64,000 nt of DNA, from contig NC_081413.1 of assembly GCF_030272615.1 (NCBI RefSeq), positions 723,631,649 to 723,695,648 on the forward strand. Reading direction: 5' to 3'. The notes under the pieces are model-generated. The model had not been told where the DNA came from and ran no database searches. It worked only from the letters and a program-made list of their open reading frames with translations. How positions within the stretch are numbered: position 1 is the first letter of the stretch; each line of letters starts with the position of its first letter. The translations under genes were made by a program, and so were the position numbers. Source of the stretch: Cryptomeria japonica (taxonomy: Eukaryota > Streptophyta > Pinopsida > Cupressales > Cupressaceae). Below, piece by piece: positions 49,201-54,322 of this stretch.

Positions 49201-52200
49201 TTATTAGAAGTGTCTAGAAAAAAGGGTTAATGTAATTATTATTTTAAAAAGATCTTTTCTAGACATTTCTGGAATAAGTCAAGAATATGATTTTTAAAAT
49301 TGATAAAGTGGAAGTGCTCGATAATGATATTAATTAGATAGGTTTATATAGTTTAGTAGATAAATTTCGTGAGTTACTTTCCTGTGAATCAATTTAGTTA
49401 GTTTTATACGGGACAATTATGGCTTTGTAAGTTAGTGAAATATAATGCACAAATCAGCCAATTGAAATCAATGAACGTTCTTTTTACTGTGCAATGGTTT
49501 CATGCATAATCAAGTTTTGTTTGTTCATTTCCTATTGCTATCAAGGTTCTCGCATATTTTATGCCAGTGAAATGTGGCCATAACTATGCAGACTGTAAGA
49601 AGTGTGACGGTGTATAACAGATTGAATCATCCATGGTGTGTTCTGTGTAGTGGCATCAACAGATGTAGATGCTGTTAGAAATCTTTGAATCTGCCATTTT
49701 GCCAATTTAAACCTTTTTGGCATCTACAGGCATATTCTATGCCTGTGAAATGTGGCCTTACTATTCAGACTGAGAATTGTGATGGTGACAGAGGGGACGG
49801 TGTATAGCAGATTGAATCATCCATTGTGTGTTCTTTGTAGTGGCAACAACAGATGTGGATGCTGTTAGAAATCTTTGAATCTGCCATTTTGCCAATTTAA
49901 ACCTTTTTGGCATCTACAGGGAAGGCAAATATTTAGAGTGCTGGAACATCTGAAAAGCACAGAAGTTTGGTGGAAGCATATAAGTTTGTATAAAAATGAT
50001 GCTGGAAGTTTATTTTGGTTTGTTGTTCTGAAGATTGAAAGAATAACCTGTATTTGATTTGGAGCTTGAAAATTACATCCATTTCAAGGTTGTAGCCCCT
50101 TGTGCTATGATATAGAGGGGAGAAATTTTATTTTTTGGAGATATCATTTTTTATCTCTGCACCTTTCCACATGCATTTTTTGAATTTTTGGCACTTGAAT
50201 GAAGCTTCACATTCTAGATTGCACTATTGCTAGTGGCATGTAAGGAGGCTTGTATAATTCTCATGAGAAGAAATGCTGTAGGTGTATGGTAATGTTGTCA
50301 TTGATGCCAAAGGTGTAAAGTAATTGAGAATGTATTGAAGATATCATTATAGGAAAAAGGAATGGATAAGGGAGATATTAGATATATGAGAGGGCCATAG
50401 CAAATGTGGCATCTTTAGAGGAATAATGCTATTATGCAGAGAGAATAACTGCACAAGCTTTGAAATAAACTTACATAGTATTAAATCAAGCATATAGCCT
50501 AATGAAGATGAGGTTTTGGAGTCAACCAAAGCAGTTGACTTACACAGCTTGTCAGTAGCCATGGTATAGATTATGGTCACAATTACTATGGATCAGATGA
50601 TAACTGGGCAATAAACGATGAATTAAAAAAAAAGGAACAGATTTCTGAAATCCATTCAATGCATGCACATAGCTCTACAGTAATAAAATGGTGTAAATTA
50701 TTAATGAAAGGAGATGAAGATCACAAAACATCTCTTCCTATGTGTAGTGGCATTAAAATGTGGTTGCAGAAAGATTTGTATAATAGCTTAGTTGTCTTGC
50801 GTAAGTATTTGTAATGTCCCTTGCTGCAAATTAATTCAGGTTTGGTAGTTTCTCTAATTTCTACTTCAGATTTGCAAATATGAACATTTGGCAAAATTGG
50901 GTATAAAGGAAATTTTACCAAAACACCACCCAGTGAACCTGAAACTTAATGCAACCAAAAATGTTCTACATTACTGTTAGACATCATTATTGCTGCTAAA
51001 TACATCAGATAACAGTCATAATATCTGCTGCAAAATACATCACAAAGATTTCCCCAAATAGGATCTCAAACACTAAGGAAATCAACTACAAACTTCAAAT
51101 AAACCCTCCAAACTCCAGATAAATTTTTATAACATACATACATTTGAAATAAAGCTTCCACAATAGCATGAGAACAACAGCAACACAAAACTGAAACTAA
51201 TCTTTTGCTTTAAGCACTCCAAATTCCTGCAAACACCTGCAAACACCCTAAGAAAACAACACAACTGTAAAGCTGTTCTCTTTGAAAGATCTATAAGACA
51301 GAGTTGTCCCATGGGCTGCTCATTGTTTGTTATGACATTGTAATCCATGCAATATGTTTTAAGAGAATCTTGTATTACCCCCTTGTGGAAGGAATAACCC
51401 TTCTAGTTCTTGATAATAGTGACTTAATTTGTTGATGATACCTGTTTCTAATTCTATAATTTTTTTTTCTTTTTTTTCCTTTTTTGTAATTTACTCAGAA
51501 AGGTTGACATATATTGTCATGCATTAGGTTCAAAAGTTTCCTCAAGTAAATTTGTAGTTTTGAGTTGGAAGGAGGCCCCACCTTGGCTTGTGAAATGTCG
51601 CTGGAATGAGACGTATAGTCTAAAATTGTCAAGTATTTGGGAATAGGTATGGAAAAGATTGAAATAAAGAGTGGTAAGTGGCAGGGCCATCTTTCATTAG
51701 CGGGAAGAGTTTAGGTTTGTCAAAAAGTTTTATCATCATTCAGCATATATTATGCCTCTGCATGACCTTTTGGCAGTATGCATGTTGAAGCAAGTTAGAA
51801 AAACTACTAGAAGTTTCCTTTGGTCTGGTGGGAAAGGTGATAAAAAAAGACATTAATTGGAAGTGGTTTTGCATTTCAAAAGAGGATGCCTTGAGTTATG
51901 GATTTGAAGGTTCAGGGCTTGACTCTAGCCTTCAAATGAATCTTAAAGGCTTTAGAGAGATCATAACCTTGGAAAGTTCTAGTAAGGAATAATATCAATA
52001 TGGCTGTCCCAAAAAGAATAGAAATTAGAAAAGTTTGCATCTGCATTGTTGGTGTGAAAAGGTATTCACAAGCCAAAAGTCTTGGTGAGTTCATCACCTA
52101 AATAGTCGCTGACGATATTTTGAAAAACTTGTGATGATTTTTGATAAAAACTCGCCAAAAATTCACACCTAAAAGAGTATTTTTTTTCAGATAATGTTAA

Positions 52201-53085
52201 AAATTTAATATGATTTTTGAACATTTTTATAAACAAAAAAGTGCCAAACACCTAATTTCTCTCTTTAAGTGATAAAATTGTGAAGATTGCATGCACCATG
52301 AAGGTTTGTGTGGTTCAAAAGCCTTAATTCATGTGGATTGGTGGCCTGATATAGAGAGAAATGATGGAAAGCTAGATGATGAAAGCGAAAATGACGATGA
52401 TACACTTGAATATCAAAGAATTCAGGGATATTATAATACTGATGATATGGCTGATAGTTCTTGTGCTGTTAGTTTAAATTTGCATGGAAAAATGAGGTCT
52501 AACGCTGTGGAGGCATCCAGACCTGTGAATTTGATAATGTGGATGGATCAAAACCATTTGTCATGGAAATTTATGACTCTGGAAAGAATGCTGATAACTA
52601 GTCAATGTTGTAACATTGCACAGTGATATGGTCATCTTTAGACTAGATAAAATTCATTTAATGTTATTATTACAAGGTTGGACAGTTGTAGTATGCTCTG
52701 ATTTCCAGGGTTTTGTGCCCTTCCTGGAAAGCTTTTGTGATGTTTATTCATAGTATGACTGTCAGTTTGCTGTGGCTTTAATGGCCTAAATATTGTAACC
52801 CATGTGGCAAACTATTATGCAATATAAAAGAAGACTTTTACTGAATAGAAAAATTTCTCATGATAATGTTTCTTTATGTCAGGGACGTCTAGATCTATGC
52901 TTGAGGAGTTTGAGATTGGATGGAAACCCATTAAGAAGGTAACAGTATAGGCCTTTCCTCTACAATTTTTGTATTGTAAATATAATCTCTAACAGTTGTA
53001 TTGTGGCAGCATTAGACGAACTATCGTGGTTCGTGGGACAAAGGCCGTGTTAAAGTATTTGAAGGACAAAATTGATGAAGCTTAA
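16127..53085 (+). CDS. LRRC40-like leucine-rich repeat protein, C-terminal part (11 exons)
   Basis: Exons 16127-16217, 31734-31794, 31888-31955, 32230-32324, 32460-32597, 34302-34406, 36633-36757, 37039-37135, 37299-37373, 52883-52938 and 53010-53085 join with GT..AG introns. They give 987 bases, 328 residues plus TAA, open throughout. The protein is a run of short intracellular-type LRRs (LxxLdLSxNxLxxLPxxL). It is split by a low-complexity linker and ends in the cap [17 protein letters not shown]. The same cap style (NPLRTIR...EYLRSRLP) closes the first LRR block. This two-block layout matches LRRC40-like proteins (about 580-600 residues; Arabidopsis has one). No NB-ARC, kinase, signal peptide or membrane segment is seen, so it is probably a soluble scaffold. 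The biochemical role is unknown. N-terminal exons are not in view. Two introns exceed 15 kb. Confidence 0.88.
16218..17141. other. Start of first giant intron, no feature seen
   Basis: AT-rich, no ORF with recognisable content, and no bounded repeat. Confidence 0.5.
18459..20574 (-). pseudogene. hAT transposase with BED zinc finger (broken)
   Basis: The predicted start is [11 protein letters not shown] at 20574, just after a splice acceptor (AATGTAG). An in-frame ATG lies at 20598 but falls across that acceptor. Numbered from 20598, a BED finger covers residues 103-132 (CNIC...H...HC). SPYYREM near 249 and MDGWTD near 306-311 mark the DUF659/RNase H-like domain. The frame meets TAG at 19543-19545 but continues as AIEEVGPQ, then [21 protein letters not shown] one-base shift near 19035 moves reading to [14 protein letters not shown]. 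The C-terminus has the hATC dimerisation block ([20 protein letters not shown]) and stops at 18459. The enzyme would cut and join element ends. One stop plus one frameshift disable it. Confidence 0.92.
20644..20711. repeat. Long hairpin in hAT intron, left arm and loop (right arm at 25990-26022)
   Basis: The left arm runs 20644-20688 and contains CCTATTCATCTCAAAATGAG and then ATGTTGAATC. After a 13-base loop, GATTCAACAT (20702-20711) starts the right arm. That arm resumes at 25990 beyond the LTR element as TAAATCTCATTTTGAGATGA and so on to ATAGG and a run of A. With the LTR element removed, the arms pair over about 43 bases with two mismatches. The LTR element therefore landed inside the right arm. 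Confidence 0.8.
20712..21028 (+). repeat. 5' LTR
   Basis: 317 bp, TGTTGTCGAGAATAATC ... GAGGGCAAACA. It differs from the right LTR by scattered substitutions and one 1-bp length difference. Confidence 0.93.
21031..21043 (+). promoter_or_regulatory. Primer-binding site
   Basis: TGGCACCGTTGCC begins two bases after the left LTR. It resembles the TGGCGCCGTTGCC-type sites of several plant Ty3/Gypsy lineages. The tRNA is not assigned here. Confidence 0.7.
21348..22544 (+). pseudogene. gag: Ty3/Gypsy-type Gag, N-terminal and capsid part
   Basis: An Arg/Glu-rich N-terminal part ([19 protein letters not shown]) runs to a TAG at 21768-21770, and the same frame continues as [20 protein letters not shown] at 21801. 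The capsid domain follows the Retrotrans_gag pattern: [61 protein letters not shown] Lys-rich then Ser/Glu-rich patch ([18 protein letters not shown]) precedes the knuckles. Near 22450 the frame shifts by one base and the true reading passes into [12 protein letters not shown]. Gag would build the particle. This copy has one stop and at least one frameshift. Confidence 0.88.
22469..22894 (+). pseudogene. gag: Nucleocapsid with four CCHC zinc knuckles
   Basis: Four CX2CX4HX4C motifs are encoded in order: [14 protein letters not shown] (22469), [14 protein letters not shown] (22526), [14 protein letters not shown] (22784) and [14 protein letters not shown] (22853). The first two are 15 bases apart and the last two 27, with a Ser/Thr/Asn-rich spacer of about 72 residues between pairs. 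Most plant Gags have one or two knuckles, so four in two pairs is unusual. Confidence 0.9.
23260..24367 (+). pseudogene. Retropepsin-like protease and C-terminal tail
   Basis: The active-site region reads [20 protein letters not shown], where DGGSG stands for the usual D-(T/S)-G-(A/S). The flap/second half [20 protein letters not shown] includes the ILGRxWL hallmark. A TAG at 23483-23485 (after HGILMA) interrupts the same frame. The tail is acidic, then holds KLKPYHAKR near 24143-24170, which resembles the end of Ty3 integrase, and finally a Gly/Arg-rich stretch to 24367. The integrase-like tail hints that RT, RNase H and integrase were deleted between these points. That is inference. Confidence 0.78.
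24780..24920. repeat. GC-rich GGGGCGCTGCCCC tandem repeat
   Basis: About four units of 26-27 bp, each a GGGGCG(C/T)TGCCCC palindrome followed by TCGACC or AGACCC. The same kind of unit occurs at 48190-48310 in a hAT-like element. Confidence 0.8.
25140..25620 (+). pseudogene. Decayed coiled-coil-like ORF before the 3' LTR
   Basis: Reading around 25240-25410 gives [20 protein letters not shown], stop, [31 protein letters not shown], two stops, then [14 protein letters not shown]. These blocks are Glu/Leu/Arg-rich with heptad-like spacing. It may be an accessory 3' ORF as found in some plant Ty3 elements. No homolog is named and the ORF carries several stops. Confidence 0.5.
25653..25668 (+). 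promoter_or_regulatory. Polypurine tract
   Basis: CTTTTTGGGGGGATGA directly precedes the right LTR. Confidence 0.8.
25669..25984 (+). repeat. 3' LTR
   Basis: 316 bp, TGTTGCCGAGAATAATC ... GAGGGCAAACA, followed by the duplication AACAT. Confidence 0.93.
26360..26545. repeat. GC-rich subterminal repeats of the hAT
   Basis: Repeated GAGACGTC(T/C)CC and its inverse, including AGACATCTCCACGTCTCC facing GGAGACGTGGAGACGTCT, and a 15-base G run near 26520-26533. Dense direct and inverted short repeats next to the terminus are typical transposase-binding subterminal regions. Several overlapping ORFs here are by-products of the composition. Confidence 0.6.
26560..28185 (+). mobile_element. Solo LTR, 1.63 kb, TGTAATGTCCC family, TSD AGTTT
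   Basis: Starts TGTAATGTCCCTTCCTC and ends TTCGGGATCTTTCA, with AGTTT on both sides (26555-26559 and 28186-28190). It inserted within the 8-bp target duplication of the hAT element. The first 330 bases carry four short hairpins of the TCCTATTTTTTAGGA type (26712, 26731, 26835, 26854). The body shares blocks such as AATTGTTTTTGGTAATTAT with the copy at 41491. No primer site or interior follows. Confidence 0.9.
29065..31733. other. Intron sequence with a 114-bp direct duplication
   Basis: Mostly AT-rich and unassigned. Two diverged copies at about 29870-29970 and 29984-30083 share TTGTTTC(A/C)CTTGACA, ATACTTG(G/A)GCAT and TGAGTTT. On the minus strand they underlie a 108-codon ORF with two similar halves ([16 protein letters not shown] and [16 protein letters not shown]). 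No known domain. Nothing else is recognised up to the exon at 31734. Confidence 0.5.
31734..31794 (+). CDS. LRR gene exon: end of first LRR block
   Basis: Encodes [20 protein letters not shown], completing the Gly codon split by the giant intron. Acceptor TTATCTAG, donor [14 protein letters not shown] is the closing motif of the first LRR block. Confidence 0.9.
31888..31955 (+). CDS. LRR gene exon: first cap
   Basis: Encodes [19 protein letters not shown] and TDE. Acceptor TTTTGTAG, donor GTATGT. The preceding intron is only 93 bp. Confidence 0.9.
32230..32324 (+). CDS. LRR gene exon: inter-block linker
   Basis: Encodes [20 protein letters not shown] and [12 protein letters not shown], a Ser/Asn-rich linker between the two LRR blocks. 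Acceptor AATACAG, donor GTTTGT. Confidence 0.85.
32460..32597 (+). CDS. LRR gene exon: second LRR block starts
   Basis: Encodes [37 protein letters not shown] and SMCTSLE. Acceptor GGAATAG, donor GTAAGA. Confidence 0.9.
32598..34301. repeat. Intron with degenerate repeats at about 32880-33180
   Basis: Four to five loose units of about 55-65 bp share GGAACAACTTGACCTCTTGT followed by AAATACCA or AAAGAGCAC. The rest of the intron is unassigned. Confidence 0.5.
34302..34406 (+). CDS. LRR gene exon
   Basis: Encodes [20 protein letters not shown] then [15 protein letters not shown], one and a half LRRs. Acceptor ATGGTAG, donor GTAATT. Confidence 0.9.
34407..36632. other. Intron, nothing recognised
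   Basis: AT-rich. A short TA dinucleotide run lies at 35012-35026. No ORF with recognisable content and no bounded mobile element. Confidence 0.5.
36633..36757 (+). CDS. LRR gene exon
   Basis: Encodes [36 protein letters not shown] and QELYL plus two bases of an Arg codon (phase 2). Acceptor AATGACAG, donor GTCTGA. Confidence 0.9.
36883..36979 (+). pseudogene. Decayed duplicate LRR exon (pseudo-exon)
   Basis: A 97-base copy of the exon at 37039-37135 with the same phases. It reads [14 protein letters not shown] at 36914-36916, then [20 protein letters not shown]. The real exon has TTA (Leu) where this has TAA. The acceptor TTTCAG is intact but the donor reads GAG|GCATGT, a GC donor at best. 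Because both copies enter in phase 2 and leave in phase 0, using both would break the frame. They could only be alternatives, and inclusion of this copy would truncate the protein. Confidence 0.85.
37039..37135 (+). CDS. LRR gene exon (functional copy of the pair)
   Basis: Encodes [20 protein letters not shown] then [12 protein letters not shown]. Acceptor CATTGCAG, donor GTCTAT. Confidence 0.9.
37299..37373 (+). CDS. LRR gene exon before second giant intron
   Basis: Encodes [18 protein letters not shown] and TMLPPEL. Acceptor TTGACAG; the donor is CTG|GTTGTT, a weak match to consensus. The following intron is 15,509 bp. Confidence 0.85.
37374..39371. other. Intron with an LTR-like fragment near 38076-38800
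   Basis: At 38085-38110 a run of G followed by TGTGAATCAGTATTTCAAAA resembles, in inverse orientation, the AATTCACCCCCCTCTTAGTAT stretch near the LTR end at 63612. That suggests a minus-strand Copia LTR remnant. Borders were not found. The rest is unassigned. Confidence 0.35.
39377..41211 (+). mobile_element. LTR of TGTAATGTCCC family with nested miniature element, TSD CTTTT
   Basis: Begins TGTAATGTCCTCACTCTG and ends TAGGGGACATTACA. It is flanked by CTTTT at 39372-39376 and 41212-41216. Without the 377-bp insert it is about 1.45 kb, the size of the other copies. The end matches GGGATATTACA of the copy at 45372 in 10 of 11 bases. A TATA-like GTATATAAGG is at about 39757. Its body is more divergent than that of the other copies, so a distinct subfamily is possible. 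Confidence 0.7.
40122..40498 (+). mobile_element. Miniature LTR retrotransposon (TRIM/SMART type), 377 bp
   Basis: Two 137-bp LTRs (40122-40258 and 40362-40498) run TGTTG ... TTCCAACA. The left LTR is followed two bases later by TGGTATCAGAGCGC (40261-40274), the initiator tRNA-Met primer site, and the right is preceded by GCTGAGGGGGGGATT, a polypurine tract. The interior is only 103 bp and codes nothing. ATTT flanks both sides (40118-40121 and 40499-40502), a 4-bp match where 5 would be expected. It has the parts of the terminal-repeat-in-miniature class and depends on other elements for copying. Confidence 0.92.
41491..43043 (+). mobile_element. Solo LTR, 1.55 kb, TGTAATGTCCC family, TSD TAATG
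   Basis: Starts TGTAATGTCCCCTTTTC and ends TTGGCATCTTTCA, flanked by TAATG (41486-41490 and 43044-43048). It has four mini-hairpins (41645, 41664, 41765, 41784) with sequences such as TCCTACTTTTTAGGGA. Removing it with one TAATG rejoins the host Copia C LTR. Confidence 0.92.
43592..43834 (+). pseudogene. gag: Copia C Gag N-terminus, Gln/Ala-rich
   Basis: Starts [20 protein letters not shown]. It has one TAG after QIDT, then a run of short VAQ/QAAQ/PAQ repeats, ending ...KLTDPCHQ before TGA at 43833. The DNA repeat is a multiple of CAAGTAGCTCAA-like units. The start fits a Copia Gag position just downstream of the primer site. No capsid domain follows. Confidence 0.55.
44073..45075. mobile_element. 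Non-autonomous hAT-like element, 1.0 kb, TSD AAAATTAC
   Basis: Exact 8-bp duplications AAAATTAC flank it at 44065-44072 and 45076-45083. The left end reads CAGGGTTATGG and the right end, inverted, CATAGTTACACGG, an imperfect terminal repeat. Subterminal GTACGGGTATGAGTATGG on the left faces ATACGATTACGGTATC-like sequence on the right (inverted). The core (about 44460-44940) is very AT-rich and codes nothing. Confidence 0.82.
45084..45366. other. Unassigned intron sequence
   Basis: No ORF of note and no repeat border. Confidence 0.4.
45372..46940 (+). mobile_element. Solo LTR, 1.57 kb, TGTAATGTCCC family, TSD CCTTA
   Basis: Starts TGTAATGTCCCCATTTTAG and ends CCAAGGGATATTACA, flanked by CCTTA (45367-45371 and 46941-46945). 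It shares GTAGGCTAATGTGTTGGATA with the copy at 26560. Hairpin-like CCTATTTTTAGTAAG and GCTATTTTTAGTA lie near 45547 and 45588. An internal short tandem array is at 46218-46335. Confidence 0.9.
46218..46335. repeat. GTGAACAGTGC short tandem array
   Basis: Repeats of GTGAACAGTG(C/T)GCAT and GAACAGTGCC, about 12-13 bp each, with CTACAGTG variants at the ends. It lies inside the solo LTR 45372-46940. Confidence 0.8.
47823..48763. mobile_element. Non-autonomous hAT-like element, 0.94 kb, TSD AAATAAAG
   Basis: Exact 8-bp AAATAAAG flanks it at 47815-47822 and 48764-48771. Ends are CTACGAAACCC and, inverted, CTACGTTACCC (9 of 11). Both subterminal regions are rich in GGGGACGTCCCC-like short inverted repeats, similar in style to the 26360-26545 region of the hAT. 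It also carries GC-rich GGGGCGCTGCCCC units at 48200-48305. There is no transposase. It interrupts the LINE remnant. Confidence 0.83.
48190..48310. repeat. GGGGCGCTGCCCC repeats
   Basis: Three units: GGGGCGCTGCCCCTCGAGCC, GGGGCGCTGCCCCTTGACCC and GGGGTGATGCCCCTTGACCC. They match the unit at 24780-24920 although the carrier elements are of different classes. Confidence 0.82.
49553..49920. repeat. Tandem duplication, 178 and 190 bp units
   Basis: The two units (49553-49730 and 49731-49920) both run from CATATT(T/C)TATGCC to GGCATCTACAGG. The last 100 bases are nearly identical. The second unit has extra bases around GATGGTGACAGAGGGGA. No coding is seen. Confidence 0.85.
49921..51590. other. 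Intron, nothing firmly recognised
   Basis: AT-rich. TGTAATGTCCC occurs at 50810 but no matching end or duplication was found. A poly-T stretch lies at 51461-51485. Confidence 0.4.
51600..51960 (+). pseudogene. LINE reverse transcriptase scrap (C-terminal part)
   Basis: Readings include [20 protein letters not shown] and HLSLAGRV, stop, then a frame with [20 protein letters not shown]. This fits the plant L1 block KYLG.P......W..K.LSLAGR...I..VL and the following W....PK..GGLG. Several stops. The 5' part of the LINE is absent. Confidence 0.6.
52291..52626 (+). other. Unassigned 111-codon ORF in the intron
   Basis: Starts [20 protein letters not shown] and has an acidic patch ([13 protein letters not shown]). 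No known domain. It lies 250 bp before the exon at 52883 but is out of the LRR protein. It may be a gene scrap or chance. Confidence 0.25.
52883..52938 (+). CDS. LRR gene penultimate exon
   Basis: Encodes [18 protein letters not shown] plus two bases. Acceptor TTATGTCAG, donor GTAACA. Confidence 0.9.
53010..53085 (+). CDS. LRR gene last exon
   Basis: Completes a Ser codon and encodes [20 protein letters not shown] and IDEA, then TAA. Acceptor TTGTGGCAG. The preceding intron is 71 bp. No clear AATAAA signal is seen in the next 200 bases. Confidence 0.92.
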
Positions 53086-53957
53086 TTAGTATGAGATTTG
53101 ATTGTCAATTTTTGTGATCCATGTGGTATGCAAGGGTATGCAGTTGCTAGAACATGCAACTTTGTTCACTGTTAGATTTCAAAACTTCTTTGAACATTTC
53201 AGAGGGAAAAAACATTCAACATGCACTATATGAGAAACAAAATTGGAGACTGCTAAAATTTTACTAATATTATTTGTGTACCTGCATAACGAGGTTCATG
53301 TGATGAAATATAATACTCAGTCTATTTTAATGAAATAGTGCTAGCACCCAATGCACCTTTACCTTGGTATTCCTGACAGCAATGATGGGTATAAGAGAAG
53401 TTTATGTCTAATTTCTGACAAGTCGTTTAGAGAGTCAGATCACTGATAATACAACAAGAAACACTGAATTCGTCAAGGATTGAATAGTCCAAAGATCATT
53501 TGGAAGTTTTACTTTTGAGTGAAATTAGGATTCAAACTTTGTTAGAGATGGGATATAATTTATAGATGTGCAAAAGATTTTCACAAATGGGTGATAACTT
53601 AACACTCAGATGAGAGTTCATCCACTAGTTAAATGCCAGGAAGGTTCTGAAGCTCATTCACTTAATCTGGGAAGGGTTTTAGAATGCCTATTTTCTATTT
53701 CTTTACTTTAGTGTTTTCTTTAGAATATGGGTACCTCTGTTAGCCATTTTAGAACCTCGGCTACTTTTTTGGTAGTATGCCTAAAGAGCAAACACCCAAT
53801 CAGATATTGTTAAGCTTGGGAAATATTATTGAGAGGCCAATGAGATCATAAAATCAGAACATTAGATTCCAGTACTTTACAGGTACACAATACAAATGGT
53901 ATAATCATCTTGATGCAAGACATAGGGAAGTCTTTGAGCAGGATTCAGAAACGAATG
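53086..53957. other. 3' flank of the LRR gene
   Basis: Presumed 3' untranslated region then intergenic DNA. No ORF or bounded repeat. Confidence 0.4.
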
Positions 53958-54322
53958 CAAGAATGGCTCAAGTTTACAGAGAGCTTGTAACCCTATAATA
54001 GAAGAACATGAATCCATGAAATGACTACATTGGAGACTGTTAAAATTTGCAAAAAATGAAAAGGTGCTTAATGCTGAGATATCTATGCTCTGTAAATTGG
54101 TTGCATAATTTCATTTAGAGAAGGGATAAAGATAGTTACTGAATGGTTCAATTCTACAGTGAGCTTGCAAGTATAAAATAGAAAAAAAAATTGAATTCAT
54201 ATAGAGACTACATTGGAGAATGTTAAAATTTGCAAGAATTGAAAAGATGCTTAGTGATAAGTTGAAACTATGCTCTTAACTTGGTTGCATAATTCATTTC
54301 GAGAAAGGGTAAAGATAGTTCC
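53958..54322. repeat. Tandem duplication, period about 182 bp
   Basis: GACTACATTGGAGA(C/A)TGTTAAAATTTGCA-like blocks recur at 54023 and 54205, preceded by GAATGGNTCAANTTTACAG and followed by TTGGTTGCATAATT. Two units at about 53958-54140 and 54141-54322. A weaker third resemblance occurs near 53240. Confidence 0.75.

Noticed and set aside
50810-50820. TGTAATGTCCC string as a further LTR start (also at 684, and TGTCATGTCCCC at 49043)
   Set aside because: No matching end and no repeated 5-bp flank was found within a plausible distance, so these may be truncated copies and are not listed as elements.
16127-53085. LRR gene as an NLR immune receptor or receptor kinase
   Set aside because: No NB-ARC, TIR, kinase, signal peptide or membrane segment; the LRR spacing and the KAVLKYLKD tail fit the LRRC40-like type.
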